A DNA stretch of 64,000 bases from Mycobacterium spongiae (GTDB taxonomy: Bacteria; Actinomycetota; Actinomycetes; Mycobacteriales; Mycobacteriaceae). Made by a program: the position numbers and the translations under genes. Of this stretch, positions 51,616 to 61,542 are shown piece by piece; the first letter of the stretch is position 1; every line of letters starts with the position of its first letter. Where the stretch lies: positions 4,216,001 to 4,280,000 of the forward strand of contig NZ_CP046600.1 of assembly GCF_018278905.1 (NCBI RefSeq), in the 5' to 3' direction. The notes under the pieces are model-generated. The model was given only the letters and a program-made list of their open reading frames with translations, did not search any database and was not told the DNA's origin.

Positions 51616-53357
51616 TCCGCCGCTGGGGCCGAGACATCCGACAGCACCTGGACCGGCACATCGTCGGCCCAGGGCTGCCGGGTCACCATGTCGGCGACCC
51701 GCACATAGCCGCGCTCGAACTCACCAGTCGCGGCGTCGACCAGTCGGTACTGCTGAGTCTGCTTGTGAATCGGCTGCGCATCGAGCAGGACGACCCGCAC
51801 CTCTCCCGGTTCGAAGTGGCAGCGCTGCTGCATCGCTTCGATCAGCTGCTCGTTGTGCATATGGCCGTCGCCGAAATTCCACCCGATGGCGGTGCTGCAG
51901 ATCCGTTCCCCGTCGGTGATGACGTAGTCGTCCTCGTTTTCGCCGACCATCGCTCGGTGGGCCAGAGTGAACAGCGCCCTGCCATGCGTGTTGAAGCCGC
52001 GGAACGCGTACCCCATGTAGATCGGGATCTGGGCCGCTTCCGGACTGCCGTAGAAACGCTCCAGCTGTGCCTGCGGCATGCTGGCGATCGCGACGATGCC
52101 CCTGCCGATCTTCTCGTTCGCCGACGGCTTGAGGCACCACAGCGTGGTGTCCCAATTGCCCGCGTAATAGCGCATGCCCGGCAGGAACGAGACCTTGCGC
52201 GGGAACAGGTTGCCGACTACCACGATGCCCACAATCACCACGAACAGAATCGCCACTGGCACAGGGTTTTTCAGATCACTCAGCCCAAGCTTGGCATGCC
52301 CGACGAATAGGGACAGGACGCCGAAGATCATGAACACGTTCCACTCCAACGGCACTCCCATTGGGATCGCCGTCAGGATTGCCAGGTGGAACCCGATCAT
52401 GATCGCCGCAGCCGCCGTCAACGGCCAGCCGGCGTCCGATAGGAACAGCACCACCGGTACGGCCATCTCGATGAGAGTGCCGGTGTGGGCGAAGAACTGC
52501 GACAAGTGTCCGGGCCGCAGGTCGTCGGGGAACTTCTTGAAGAACATCCGCTTGATGAACCGCGGCCGGAACAGCGGGTTGTTGGACATCATGGTGGAGA
52601 TCACGAACGGGAAGTGGCGGTTGAGCTTCGATGTCGCCGCACCCAGCCAGATCACCAGAAAGACCAGTTTGGCAGCCACGATCATGTCGACTCCGCCAAA
52701 CAGGAAGGTGACCGTCAGCGTGGCGTAGACCTCGCCGCGCGCGGCCAGGAAGATCACTTTGTCGCGCAATCCCAAGACTCCGAGAATGATCAGGATGATT
52801 ACGATCTGCCAATTCGGCAACAACCCGACCGTGGTGCCGAGTTCCGGTACCGGGCCGGAACCGTCGGTGAACAGCGCCGACAGCAACATGGTCAGCAGCA
52901 GCGCATAGAGTGCGACATCCACCGGCGTGCGCTTGGTGCCCCTGGTTAGCGGCACGCGGCCCGGCCACGGTGGCAGCCGGATGGTGCCGAACCTCATCCA
53001 GTAGAGGATTGAGCCCATCGGCGGGAAGAACCGGTTGTTGAGCGGCCCGAACCCGCAGCCCAGCCCGATCACTTCGAACAGCATCGTGTAGAGCACGACC
53101 TTCTGGAAGACGATCGGCTCCGCATACCACGACGTGACATCGGTGAACCCGTTGATGCCTCTAGTGCTGAACACGATCAACCAGGCGAAGAGGATGTAGA
53201 GCGCAATCTTGACGACGTAGAACAGGTGCATCGCCACCGGGGTGCCGAATCCCACTTCGGCCCAGTGACGCGCCATGGGACGGATTTTTTCGCTGCGGGT
53301 GCCTTTGCTCCATTCGGCCATGTCGATGTCCGGCAGTCGCGGCTTCAGAAATCCCAT
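51612..53357 (-). CDS. Multi-pass membrane protein, DUF3556-like (Rv1132)
   Basis: A 581-aa protein with about ten TM helices (such as [17 protein letters not shown] and [15 protein letters not shown]) followed by a soluble C-terminal part (residues ~400-581, including [12 protein letters not shown]). In place and size it matches Rv1132; the family is probably DUF3556, of unknown role. Start ATG at 53357; the frame runs to 53438 without homology. It is convergent with metE, with 4 bp of stop overlap. Confidence 0.88.
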   Translation of the reverse strand: MGFLKPRLPDIDMAEWSKGTRSEKIRPMARHWAEVGFGTPVAMHLFYVVKIALYILFAWLIVFSTRGINGFTDVTSWYAEPIVFQKVVLYTMLFEVIGLGCGFGPLNNRFFPPMGSILYWMRFGTIRLPPWPGRVPLTRGTKRTPVDVALYALLLTMLLSALFTDGSGPVPELGTTVGLLPNWQIVIILIILGVLGLRDKVIFLAARGEVYATLTVTFLFGGVDMIVAAKLVFLVIWLGAATSKLNRHFPFVISTMMSNNPLFRPRFIKRMFFKKFPDDLRPGHLSQFFAHTGTLIEMAVPVVLFLSDAGWPLTAAAAIMIGFHLAILTAIPMGVPLEWNVFMIFGVLSLFVGHAKLGLSDLKNPVPVAILFVVIVGIVVVGNLFPRKVSFLPGMRYYAGNWDTTLWCLKPSANEKIGRGIVAIASMPQAQLERFYGSPEAAQIPIYMGYAFRGFNTHGRALFTLAHRAMVGENEDDYVITDGERICSTAIGWNFGDGHMHNEQLIEAMQQRCHFEPGEVRVVLLDAQPIHKQTQQYRLVDAATGEFERGYVRVADMVTRQPWADDVPVQVLSDVSAPAAD

Positions 53358-53660
53358 AGCCCACAACATTAGAGCGCGTTGTCCGTTCTGAAGTGAGCGG
53401 CAGGCCGCTAAGAGTCGTCCTCCAGGTTTCGAAGCCACGTCGCGGCTGCCGCGCCGGCTCGGCGATGTCGGCGACGCGACGTCAGCAACCGTGGACTCAC
53501 CGTTGCACCGGCCGCTGGGCTAGCCCAGGCAATCGACGGGAGCACCAGCGATTCCCCAGCTTCGTCTCAGCCTGGACTCAACTCTCGTGCCCATCCTGTA
53601 ATCACCGGCCGCTGCCTGCGGTATCGGCGAAAGAGCTTCTCGACGCAAGGAGAGATTGGC
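53358..53660. other. Intergenic region before the TylF-like methyltransferase
   Basis: 303 bp between divergent genes. It carries the methyltransferase promoter and the AGGAGAG site at 53648-53654. No repeat or structured element was noticed. Confidence 0.4.
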
Positions 53661-54404
53661 ATGGCACCGCTATCTACACAAAGCCCGGCATTCGCCTGGG
53701 ATCAATTAGTAGAGTTGCCCGATCTCGGGGATCTGGATTGGCACCAGGGAAGCCAAGTGCTCAATTTTTTCCCCAAGGACAAAGACTATCGGGAGTTGCC
53801 ATCGGCGCGCGCGATGGTGGCAAAATACTTCGGCAACGCTAAACCTCTCAACACCGATGCGGCAGTACTGAAGTACGCTTCCGACCACGTCACGCTGCGT
53901 GGCGCCTTCTTGGAAATGGGTGTGTGCACAGGAAGAACGATCAACTTTATTGCCGCGCTCAATCCAGAACAGCGGATCTGGGGATTCGACTCCTTCAACG
54001 GACTTCCCGAGCAATGGCTGCGCACCGACCTGGCCGTTCCTGAAGGGACTTTCGGGATCAAGGTCGACGGGTGGATGCCGCCCGTTCTCCACAATGTGAG
54101 CCTGGTAAAGGGCTTGTTTCAAGAAACTCTTCCAGAATTCAAGAACCGCGTTCTGAACACGACTCCGATCGCTTTCCTCCATATCGATTGCGACATTTAT
54201 TCGTCCACGAAGGCGATTTTCGACCTGTTGGGCGACAACATAGTTCCGGGCACTGTGATTGCTTTCGACGAACTGTACAACTACCCGGAAGCCGAAGACC
54301 ACGAGTTCAAGGCACTCCAGGAATTCCTGCGCCGGACGGGGAAGAAGGCGGACTACCTAGCCTTCAATCAGCGTTTCGAACAGGTGGTCATCCAGATAAC
54401 TTAG
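53661..54404 (+). CDS. TylF/MycF-type macrocin O-methyltransferase family protein
   Basis: A 247-aa class I SAM methyltransferase of the TylF group, usually Mg-dependent. Motifs: LEMGVCTGRTINF (SAM loop), FDSFNGLPEQW, HIDCDIYSSTK (metal/SAM Asp) and FDELYNY. TylF enzymes methylate sugars on macrolides or glycopeptidolipids; the substrate here is unknown. Codon use seems less GC-biased than that of neighbours. It sits between the Rv1132-like gene and prpC, where H37Rv, as I recall, has none; transfer is possible. The 3' end overlaps the convergent prpC by 17 bp. Confidence 0.85.
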   Translation: MAPLSTQSPAFAWDQLVELPDLGDLDWHQGSQVLNFFPKDKDYRELPSARAMVAKYFGNAKPLNTDAAVLKYASDHVTLRGAFLEMGVCTGRTINFIAALNPEQRIWGFDSFNGLPEQWLRTDLAVPEGTFGIKVDGWMPPVLHNVSLVKGLFQETLPEFKNRVLNTTPIAFLHIDCDIYSSTKAIFDLLGDNIVPGTVIAFDELYNYPEAEDHEFKALQEFLRRTGKKADYLAFNQRFEQVVIQIT

Positions 54405-55518
54405 AGTCAACCAACGCCCGCTGATCGCGCCCCGTGTAGGCGCTGAGCGGCCGGATCAACGCGTTAGCCGCGGCCTGTTCCATGATGTGCGCAGTCCAGC
54501 CGGTGATCCTGCTCATCACGAAGATCGGTGTGAAGCTAGCGATGTCGAATCCCGTCAGGTAGTACGCGGGACCGGTCGGAAAGTCGAGGTTCGGCTTGAG
54601 TCCGGTAGCCGCCAGCATCTCAGCCTCGAGAGTGTCGTAGATGTTCAGCCAGCGCTGACCGTCGCGGACCGAGGCGATACGAGCCAACGCCTGCCTCATG
54701 GTCGGCACCCGGGAGTCGCCGTGCTTGTAGACCCGATGCCCGAAGCCCATGATCTTCTCCTTGCGACCAAGCTTGCCGTGCAACCATTCCCGCACGTTGC
54801 CTGAATCCCCGATCTCGATCATGTCGTGCATAACGGCTTCGTTCGCGCCCCCGTGCAGCTGCCCCTTGAGCGCGCCGATCGCCGCGGTCACCGCGCTGTA
54901 GATGTCGGATTGGGTCGACGTCACCACCCTTGCAGCGAACGTGGAAGCGTTGAAGCCGTGTTCGGCGTAGAGGATCATCGACTGCTCGAACGCCGACACG
55001 ATGGCGGGTTCGGGCACCTCGCCGAAGCACATCCGCAGGAAGTTCTCGGCATAGCCGAGCCCGCTGTGCGGTGCGATCGGAGCCAGCCCGCGACGCCGCC
55101 GCATATCGACAGCGACGATGGTCGGCAACACCGCCATCATGCGCAGCGCCTTGGCGCGGTTGGCCGATTCGTCGTCCTCGTCGGGGTCTTCCGCGCCCAG
55201 ATAGCTCATCGCGGTTCGCACCACATCCATCGGATGACAGTTGTCCGGCATTCGTTCCAACAGCGACAACATCGAGCGGTCGAGTCGCCTGCCGGCGCGC
55301 TCCCGTTGACAGAACAACGCCAACTCCGGATCGGTGGGAAGCTCACCGCGCCACAGCAGAAAGGCGACCTGCTCGAAACTGCAGCGCTCGGCTAGTTCCT
55401 GAACCGCATATCCCCGGTAGGTGAGCGAATTGGTCTCCGGCACCACTTTGGAGATCGCTGTGGTGTCCACCACGACACCGGCGAGGCCTTTCTTGATTTC
55501 GGTCGTTGACGTGGTCAC
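54388..55518 (-). CDS. prpC: 2-methylcitrate synthase PrpC (GltA1)
   Basis: A 376-aa type II citrate synthase fold enzyme condensing propionyl-CoA with oxaloacetate. Motifs: LHGGANEAV, GFGHRVYKHGD and the C-terminal IVSRITGW-like segment. Start ATG (MTTSTTEIKKGLAGV), length close to Rv1131. Third gene of the prpD-prpB-prpC operon; the gap from the prpB stop is 3 bp. Detoxifies propionyl-CoA in fatty acid and cholesterol catabolism. Confidence 0.94.
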   Translation of the reverse strand: MTTSTTEIKKGLAGVVVDTTAISKVVPETNSLTYRGYAVQELAERCSFEQVAFLLWRGELPTDPELALFCQRERAGRRLDRSMLSLLERMPDNCHPMDVVRTAMSYLGAEDPDEDDESANRAKALRMMAVLPTIVAVDMRRRRGLAPIAPHSGLGYAENFLRMCFGEVPEPAIVSAFEQSMILYAEHGFNASTFAARVVTSTQSDIYSAVTAAIGALKGQLHGGANEAVMHDMIEIGDSGNVREWLHGKLGRKEKIMGFGHRVYKHGDSRVPTMRQALARIASVRDGQRWLNIYDTLEAEMLAATGLKPNLDFPTGPAYYLTGFDIASFTPIFVMSRITGWTAHIMEQAAANALIRPLSAYTGRDQRALVDSKLSG

Positions 55519-55521
55519 TGA

Positions 55522-56442
55522 TCAGCCCCCCTCGAGCGTGAAGTTGTATGTCTGGGTGTCGAATTCGTTGTAGTCCTGGTAGCGGAGCAGCGCGTAGAGC
55601 CGATCCCGATGTTGCATTTGCTCCAGCAGACTCGATTGTGTTCCCGCTGAATGGATTTCGCGGAGCCCCGCCTCGATCGCGAACATCGCGAGGCGCAAGG
55701 TAGTGACCGGATAGATGACGGCGTTATAGCCAATGTCGCTCAGCTGCCGCGTGGTCAGCAGCGGCGACTTGCCGAACTCGGTCATGTTGGCCAGCAGCGG
55801 GACGTCGATGGCGGCACGGAACTTCTCGAAAGCGGCGACGTCAGCCAACGCTTCGGTGAAGATCATGTCCGCGCCCGCGTCGGCGTACGCGCGGGCACGG
55901 TCGATCGCGGCATGCAAGCCCTCGACGCCGGCGGCGTCAGTGCGGGCGCAGACCACGAAGTTGGGGTCTCGCCGAGCGGATACCGCCGCCCGCAACCGCT
56001 GGACCATGTCGGCCGCCGACACAACAGATTTCCCATCGAGGTGGCCACACCGCTTCGGGTTGACCTGATCCTCGAGATGACATCCGGCCAGACCCGCTTC
56101 CTCCAGGACCGATATCGTGCGCGCGGCGTTCAGCGGCGATCCGAATCCGGTGTCCGCATCGATCAGCGTCGGCAAGTCAGTCGCCGCGGCAATCTGGGCA
56201 CCACTGGCAGCCACCTCGGTCAGTGTGGTCAACCCGATGTCCGGCAGACCGAGATTGGCCGCCAACGCCCCGCCGGAAACATAAACTCCTTCGAAGCGCG
56301 GGGGGCCAATGTCAGCGACGACCTTGGCCACCAGCGGGGAGAAGGCACCCGGAAGTCGCTGCAGCCGACCCGAATCCAAGCCGGCCCGCAATGCGGCACG
56401 CTTATCGGCGACGCTGACCGCCACACCTACCACCGGGTTCAC
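55522..56442 (-). CDS. prpB: 2-methylisocitrate lyase PrpB
   Basis: A 306-aa PEP mutase/isocitrate lyase superfamily enzyme that cleaves 2-methylisocitrate to pyruvate and succinate. The catalytic KRCGH motif is intact in [10 protein letters not shown], and the Mg site region DADTGFGSP and [14 protein letters not shown] are typical. Starts with an ATGA overlap of the prpD stop and ends 3 bp before prpC. In M. tuberculosis the prp operon, as I recall, lacks prpB and Icl1 does this step; here the cycle is complete. Confidence 0.95.
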   Translation of the reverse strand: MNPVVGVAVSVADKRAALRAGLDSGRLQRLPGAFSPLVAKVVADIGPPRFEGVYVSGGALAANLGLPDIGLTTLTEVAASGAQIAAATDLPTLIDADTGFGSPLNAARTISVLEEAGLAGCHLEDQVNPKRCGHLDGKSVVSAADMVQRLRAAVSARRDPNFVVCARTDAAGVEGLHAAIDRARAYADAGADMIFTEALADVAAFEKFRAAIDVPLLANMTEFGKSPLLTTRQLSDIGYNAVIYPVTTLRLAMFAIEAGLREIHSAGTQSSLLEQMQHRDRLYALLRYQDYNEFDTQTYNFTLEGG

Positions 56443-57944
56443 CGGAAGATTCCCGACGAAATCACCGGCGCCTTGTCCAAGACCCGCGGCTCGATCAGCA
56501 CATTGAGCCCGCCGAGGGCTCCGCCCTTGAGGTCGGCCAGGTTCTCCACAGTGGACAGGAACCTTTGCTGTTCACCGGATTCCACCACGGGTTCGGCAAG
56601 CTCGGCGAACTTGTGCAGGTATTGCTCCCGAGCAAACGGTCGCGCACCTAGCGGATGCGCGTCAGCCACGGCCAGCTCGTCGATGATCACCTCACCGCTC
56701 TTGAGCCTTACTTCCGCGCGTGCCCCGAAGGCCTTCTCGGCCGGGTCGGTCGAGTGATAGCGGCGCGTCCACTCGGGATCCTCGACCGTGGAGATCTTGT
56801 GCCACAACTCGACGGTGTCGGGCCGGTGCGCCCGCTCCGGCGCATAGGAACGCTCGTGGTGCCAGCTGCCGTCCTGCAGCGCCACCGCGAAGATGTAGGG
56901 CAGCGAGTGGTCGAGGGTTTCTCGAGAGGCGTCCGGATCGAACTTCTGCGGGTCCGCCGAGCCTGTGCCGATCACGACGTGGGTGTGGTGGCTAGTGTGC
57001 AGGACGATCGTGGCGACCTGGTCCAGGTCGCCGATGCGATCACGCATGCGGCGCGCCAGGTCAATCGGCGCCTGGCTCTGGTACTCCGCGGAGTGCTCCT
57101 TGGTGAAGCTGTCCAGAATGGCGCGCTTGGGTTCACCGGGAGCGGGCAACGGCACGTGGTAGATGTGTTCCGGGCCGCTGAGTAGCCATGCGATGACACC
57201 GTCCTCGCCCTCCCAGATCGGCGCCGGCGAGCCTTCACCGCGCATCGCCCGGTCGACGGCCTCGATGGCGACCTTGCCGGCATGCGCGGGTGCGAACGCC
57301 TTCCAGCTGGAGATCGCTCCCTTGCGCGACTGGCGCGTGCTGGTGGTCAGGTGCAGGGCCTGGCCGATAGCGGAGTAGATAGTCTCGGCGTCGAGCCGCA
57401 GCATGGTCCCGATGCCGGCGGCTACCGATGGGCCCAGGTGTGCGACGTGGTCGATCTTGTGCTCGTGCAAGCAGATTCCGCGGACGAGGTTGATCTGAAT
57501 CTCATAGGCGGTCGCGATGCCGCGGATCAGGTCGGCACCGCGCACGCCGAGCTGCTGGGCGACGGCGACGAGAGGCGGAATGTTGTCACCGGGGTGGGAG
57601 TAGTCGGCGGCCAAGAATGTGTCGTGGAAGTCGAGCTCGCGCACAGCAACGGCGTTGGCCCAGGCCGCCCATTCCGCCGAATACGTCCCGTCGACGCCGA
57701 AGACCCGGGCACCCTGCCCCGCGCGATGCGGCAACGCCTGCTGGCGGGCAACCGTGACAGGGCGGCGCAGTACCGACGCCGCACTGGCGGCAGCGTTGTC
57801 GATGATCCGGTTCAGAATCATCTCGGCGGTCTCGGGCTCGACGGCGACCGGATCGGTGGCGACCTCGGCGATCTTGTAGGCCAGGTGTTCGGTGCGCGGG
57901 AAGTCGTCGGCGCTGCGCCGAGACCGAATCGCGTGCAACAACAT
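56439..57944 (-). CDS. prpD: 2-methylcitrate dehydratase PrpD
   Basis: A 501-aa MmgE/PrpD-family enzyme converting 2-methylcitrate to 2-methyl-cis-aconitate. Hallmarks are [10 protein letters not shown], the [21 protein letters not shown] segment, and [17 protein letters not shown]. The ATG at 57944 ([12 protein letters not shown]) is used; a TTG at 57962 or GTG at 57953 is possible. First gene of prpDBC; divergent from prpR over 119 bp with TTGC-type repeats between. Confidence 0.93.
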   Translation of the reverse strand: MLLHAIRSRRSADDFPRTEHLAYKIAEVATDPVAVEPETAEMILNRIIDNAAASAASVLRRPVTVARQQALPHRAGQGARVFGVDGTYSAEWAAWANAVAVRELDFHDTFLAADYSHPGDNIPPLVAVAQQLGVRGADLIRGIATAYEIQINLVRGICLHEHKIDHVAHLGPSVAAGIGTMLRLDAETIYSAIGQALHLTTSTRQSRKGAISSWKAFAPAHAGKVAIEAVDRAMRGEGSPAPIWEGEDGVIAWLLSGPEHIYHVPLPAPGEPKRAILDSFTKEHSAEYQSQAPIDLARRMRDRIGDLDQVATIVLHTSHHTHVVIGTGSADPQKFDPDASRETLDHSLPYIFAVALQDGSWHHERSYAPERAHRPDTVELWHKISTVEDPEWTRRYHSTDPAEKAFGARAEVRLKSGEVIIDELAVADAHPLGARPFAREQYLHKFAELAEPVVESGEQQRFLSTVENLADLKGGALGGLNVLIEPRVLDKAPVISSGIFR

Positions 57945-58063
57945 GATTTGCACACTATGCAAGCTCGTCGGCGAAATAAATACCCTGCAAGTGCGTATTC
58001 TTGCGTCCTTAGCCGCAGCACGTTGCGAAGGTTGCGAACATACCGTCGAGTAATATCACAGCG
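57945..58063. promoter_or_regulatory. prpD/prpR intergenic region with PrpR-like operator repeats
   Basis: Three repeat pairs: TTGCA-N5-TGCAA (57948-57962), GCAAG-N8-CTTGC (57987-58004) and a direct GTTGCGAA pair (58022-58039, 9-bp period). RamB/PrpR operators are built around TTTGC(A/G)AA-like halves. Probably the binding sites of PrpR at both promoters. Confidence 0.55.
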
Positions 58064-59479
58064 GTGGCTAAGACGTTTTCCGGTGCTCGGCTGCGGCGAC
58101 TGCGCGAAGAGCGCAGGCTCACCCAAGCGGCTCTGGCCGGCGCCCTGAACCTGTCCACCAGCTATGTGAATCAGCTGGAGAATGACCAGAGACCGATCAC
58201 GGTGCCCGTGCTGCTGGCCCTCACCGAGCGCTTCGATCTGCCGGCGCAGTACTTCTCTTCCGACTCGGACGCCCGATTGGTGGCCGATCTCAGCGAGGTC
58301 TTCACCGAAGCAACGACCTCGCCCGCGATCGGCCCAAGCCAGATCGAGGAATTCGTGGCCCGAATGCCCGAGATCGGCCGCAGCCTGGTCGCGGTTCATC
58401 GACGGCTGCGTGATGCCACCGAGGAATTGGAGGGCTATCGATCTCGGGCGACAGCCGAGACGTCATCGCCTCCCGAGCGACCAATGCCGTTTGAGGAGGT
58501 ACGCGATTTCTTCTACGACCGCAACAACTACATCGGCGATCTCGACACCGCGGCGGAACGTATGTTCGCCGAAAGCGGGATGCGTCCCGGCGGGTTGGAC
58601 GTCCAGCTGCCTGAGCTGATGGCGGATCGGTTTGGCATTTCCGTGGTGATCGGCGACGATCTCCCGGCAACCACCAAGCGCCGCTACCACGCGGACACCA
58701 AAGTGCTTCGGGTGGCCCATTGGCTCCTGCCGGGCCAGCGCGCTTTCCAGATCGCCACTCAGCTGGCGCTGCTCAGCCAGTCGGAGCTGATCTCGGCGAT
58801 CCTGGCGACCGACAGCGAGCTCAGCACCGAAGCCCGCGGGGTCGCCCGGATTGGGCTGGCGAATTACTTCGCCGGAGCATTCCTGCTGCCCTACGGCGAG
58901 TTTCAGGGTGCCGCCGAGGAGCTGCGCTACGACATTGACTTACTGGGCCGCCGGTTCGGGGTGGGCTTCGAGACGGTGTGCCACCGGTTGTCGACCCTGC
59001 AGCGTCCGCACCAACGCGGGGTGCCCTTCATTTTCGTGCGCACCGACAAAGCCGGGAACATTTCAAAGCGGCAATCGGCCACGGCATTTCATTTCAGCCG
59101 GGTGGGCGGCAGCTGCCCGCTGTGGGTAGTGCACGACGCATTCGCCCAGCCGGGACGCATCGTCGTCCAGGTCGCGCAAATGCCCGACGGTCGTTCGTAC
59201 TTCTGGGTGGCCAAGACCACCGCGCCCGAAGGCCGCGGTTATCTGGGCCAGCACAAGAGCTTCGCCGTCGGGTTGGGTTGCGACCTCGCGCACGCCGACA
59301 AGCTGGTCTATTCAACCGGGGTTGTCCTCGACGACCAGACAACCGCGGTACCAATCGGAGCAGGCTGCAAGATGTGCAGCCGGACCGCGTGCGCCCAGCG
59401 CGCATTCCCGTATCTCGGCGGCCGCGTCGTCGTCGACGAGAACGCGGGCAGCAGCCTGCCCTACTCATCCACCGACTAA
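58064..59479 (+). CDS. prpR: Methylcitrate cycle regulator PrpR (RamB-like)
   Basis: A 471-aa activator. Residues 5-65 are an XRE-type HTH (LRRLREERRLTQAALAGALNLSTSYVNQLEN). The middle 150-320 resembles the IrrE-like domain of the family, and the C-terminal domain ends with GAGCKMCSRTACAQRAFPYLGG, the cysteine-rich segment linked to a 4Fe-4S cluster in M. tuberculosis PrpR. It senses propionyl-CoA/acyl-CoA and controls prpDC and icl1. GTG at 58064; divergent from prpD. Confidence 0.94.
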   Translation: MAKTFSGARLRRLREERRLTQAALAGALNLSTSYVNQLENDQRPITVPVLLALTERFDLPAQYFSSDSDARLVADLSEVFTEATTSPAIGPSQIEEFVARMPEIGRSLVAVHRRLRDATEELEGYRSRATAETSSPPERPMPFEEVRDFFYDRNNYIGDLDTAAERMFAESGMRPGGLDVQLPELMADRFGISVVIGDDLPATTKRRYHADTKVLRVAHWLLPGQRAFQIATQLALLSQSELISAILATDSELSTEARGVARIGLANYFAGAFLLPYGEFQGAAEELRYDIDLLGRRFGVGFETVCHRLSTLQRPHQRGVPFIFVRTDKAGNISKRQSATAFHFSRVGGSCPLWVVHDAFAQPGRIVVQVAQMPDGRSYFWVAKTTAPEGRGYLGQHKSFAVGLGCDLAHADKLVYSTGVVLDDQTTAVPIGAGCKMCSRTACAQRAFPYLGGRVVVDENAGSSLPYSSTD

Positions 59480-59591
59480 CCGGCTTGATCGCCTGGGTCT
59501 CCAGCTTGGCAGTTGAAATCCCTTGTGTCACTTTAGTTTCACGAGCATCAGAACCAGGATTCTTGTCGGTACCGGATCATAGAATTAGAAC

Positions 59592-61037
59592 ATGCTTTCG
59601 AGTAGTCGTGAGGAGATCGTCGAGGTCTTTGACGCGCTCGATGCCGACCTGGATCACGCACGCGAGCTGTCGTTTGATGCGCTGACCACTCCAGAACGGT
59701 TGGCGTTGCTGGAACGCTTGGAGACGGTCCGCCGCCGGCTGCCCGCCATCGAGCATGGGTTGATCAATCAGATCTCCGAGCAGGCTGGCGAGACCGAGCT
59801 CGGCGGCCGGCTGCCCAGGGCATTGTCGGATCGGTTGCGCATCACCCGCGGCGAAGCCGGCCGGCGGGTGGCCGAGGCCGCCGATCTAGGGCGGCGGCGG
59901 GCACTGACCGGCCAACCGTTGCCGCCGCTGCTCACCAAGACCGCCCAGGCGCAGCGCGACGGACGTCTCGGTGACGGCCACGTTCGGGTCATCCGTGACT
60001 TCTTGCGTCGCCTGCCGGTCAGTGTCGATGCCGAGACCCGCGAGAACTCCGAGGCCCGGCTGGCCAAGCTGGCCACCCGGTTTCGCCCCGACGAGCTAGC
60101 CAAGCTAGCCCAGCGGCTTATGGACTACCTGCACCCCGATGGCGACTACACCGACGAGGAGCGGGCTCGCCGACGCGGGCTGACGTTAGGCAACCAAGAC
60201 GTCGACGGCATGTCGAAGCTGACCGGCTGGTTGACTCCCGAAGCTCGGGCGACCCTCGACGCGGTGTTGGCCAAGCTGGCCGCACCCGGGATGTGCAACC
60301 CCGACGACCAGACCCCGGTCATCGACGGCACAGCTTCAGAAGAAACCGCCCAGCGGGATACCCGCAGCACTGCCCAACGCCAACACGATGGACTCAACGC
60401 GGCGCTGCGCGCCGTCCTATGCAGCGGAAAACTTGGGCAACACAACGGGTTACCGGCGAGCATTGTCGTGTCCACCACGCTCAAAGAGTTGGAATCGGCC
60501 GCGGGTAAGGCACTCACCGGTGGGGGCAGCCTGCTGCCGATGAACGAGGTGATCCGCTTGGCCCGGCACGCACACCATTACCTCGCACTCTTCGACCAGG
60601 GAAAAGCGATCGGGCTGTACCACACCAAACGCCTGGCATCATCCGGGCAGCGAATCGTGCTGTACGCCAAAGACCGCGGATGCACCCGCCCCGGTTGCGA
60701 CGTGCCCGGCTACCAATGCGAAGTGCATCACATCACGTCGTACGCGGCCTGCCGCACCACCGACGTCAACAACCTGACGTTTGCCTGTGGCCAAGACCAC
60801 TCGTTGGTCGAGCCTGGCGGCTGGACTACCAGAAAGCGCGCCAGCGGAAACATCGCATGGATCCCACCGCCCCACGTGGATCACGGCCAACCCCGCACCA
60901 ATAGCTTTCATCACCCGGAGAAGCTCCTCGCAGACGGTGACGACAGCCCGCTAGGCCGCCAGGCGGCTAGGCCGGCGGGCGGTAGAAGATCAGCAACTGC
61001 CCCACAGCCCCGGCGAGGCCAAGCCCCGCCGCGATGA
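59592..61037 (+). CDS. REP13E12-family DUF222/HNH endonuclease-like protein (Rv1128c-like)
   Basis: A 481-aa member of the 13E12 repeat family: a DUF222 N-terminal domain (residues 1-310) and a C-terminal HNH domain with [18 protein letters not shown] and [14 protein letters not shown]. The family has many copies in mycobacterial genomes, some of which host phage-like or RD integrations. It ends 71 bp past the DoxX stop, overlapping it on the opposite strand; the last ~25 residues are low-complexity and may be an extension. Confidence 0.9.
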   Translation: MLSSSREEIVEVFDALDADLDHARELSFDALTTPERLALLERLETVRRRLPAIEHGLINQISEQAGETELGGRLPRALSDRLRITRGEAGRRVAEAADLGRRRALTGQPLPPLLTKTAQAQRDGRLGDGHVRVIRDFLRRLPVSVDAETRENSEARLAKLATRFRPDELAKLAQRLMDYLHPDGDYTDEERARRRGLTLGNQDVDGMSKLTGWLTPEARATLDAVLAKLAAPGMCNPDDQTPVIDGTASEETAQRDTRSTAQRQHDGLNAALRAVLCSGKLGQHNGLPASIVVSTTLKELESAAGKALTGGGSLLPMNEVIRLARHAHHYLALFDQGKAIGLYHTKRLASSGQRIVLYAKDRGCTRPGCDVPGYQCEVHHITSYAACRTTDVNNLTFACGQDHSLVEPGGWTTRKRASGNIAWIPPPHVDHGQPRTNSFHHPEKLLADGDDSPLGRQAARPAGGRRSATAPQPRRGQAPPR

Positions 61038-61464
61038 TCAATCCCTGCCAGCCGTCGAACCAATTCCTGCCGAAGATCAGCCAATCGAGGCTGAGCTTGC
61101 CGGCACCCAGCATGGCGACGACGACGGCGCTGACCGCCAGCACCAGGTTGTACTCCCAGCCTTCGTTGACGATGAAAAAGCCGTTGGGGCGGTGCACCGT
61201 CCATGCCGCGACCAGCATCAGGGACACGAAGCCCGCGGCCGGGATCGGTGTCAGCAGCCCGGCAGCAAGCCCCAGTCCAGCAGCCGTCTCGGTGGTGGCG
61301 GCCAGGGCGGCGTGAAACGTACCGGGCTTCATTCCGATGCTCTCGAACCAACGTGCCGTGCCCGGTATTCGGCCGCCGCCGAAGAACTTGTTGAGGCCAT
61401 GCGCGGCGAGGGTCAGGCCCAGCAACAACCGCAAGATCAGCAACCCGACGTCGTTTGGAGTCAT
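60967..61464 (-). CDS. DoxX-family membrane protein
   Basis: A 165-aa protein with four TM helices. The family N-terminus is [23 protein letters not shown], then [18 protein letters not shown] and [12 protein letters not shown]. DoxX proteins are linked to redox/oxidant resistance complexes in mycobacteria. ATG at 61464; the frame is open to 61740 without homology. It is convergent with the 13E12 gene and divergent from ppdK. I do not recall this gene between Rv1127c and Rv1128c in H37Rv. Confidence 0.88.
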   Translation of the reverse strand: MTPNDVGLLILRLLLGLTLAAHGLNKFFGGGRIPGTARWFESIGMKPGTFHAALAATTETAAGLGLAAGLLTPIPAAGFVSLMLVAAWTVHRPNGFFIVNEGWEYNLVLAVSAVVVAMLGAGKLSLDWLIFGRNWFDGWQGLIIAAGLGLAGAVGQLLIFYRPPA

Positions 61465-61542
61465 AGCCGCAAACCTAGAACATTCACCGAGATTCCGCCG
61501 CAGCAGCGCCGCGCCGCTGACCCCGGCCAGCGGTGTGGGACT

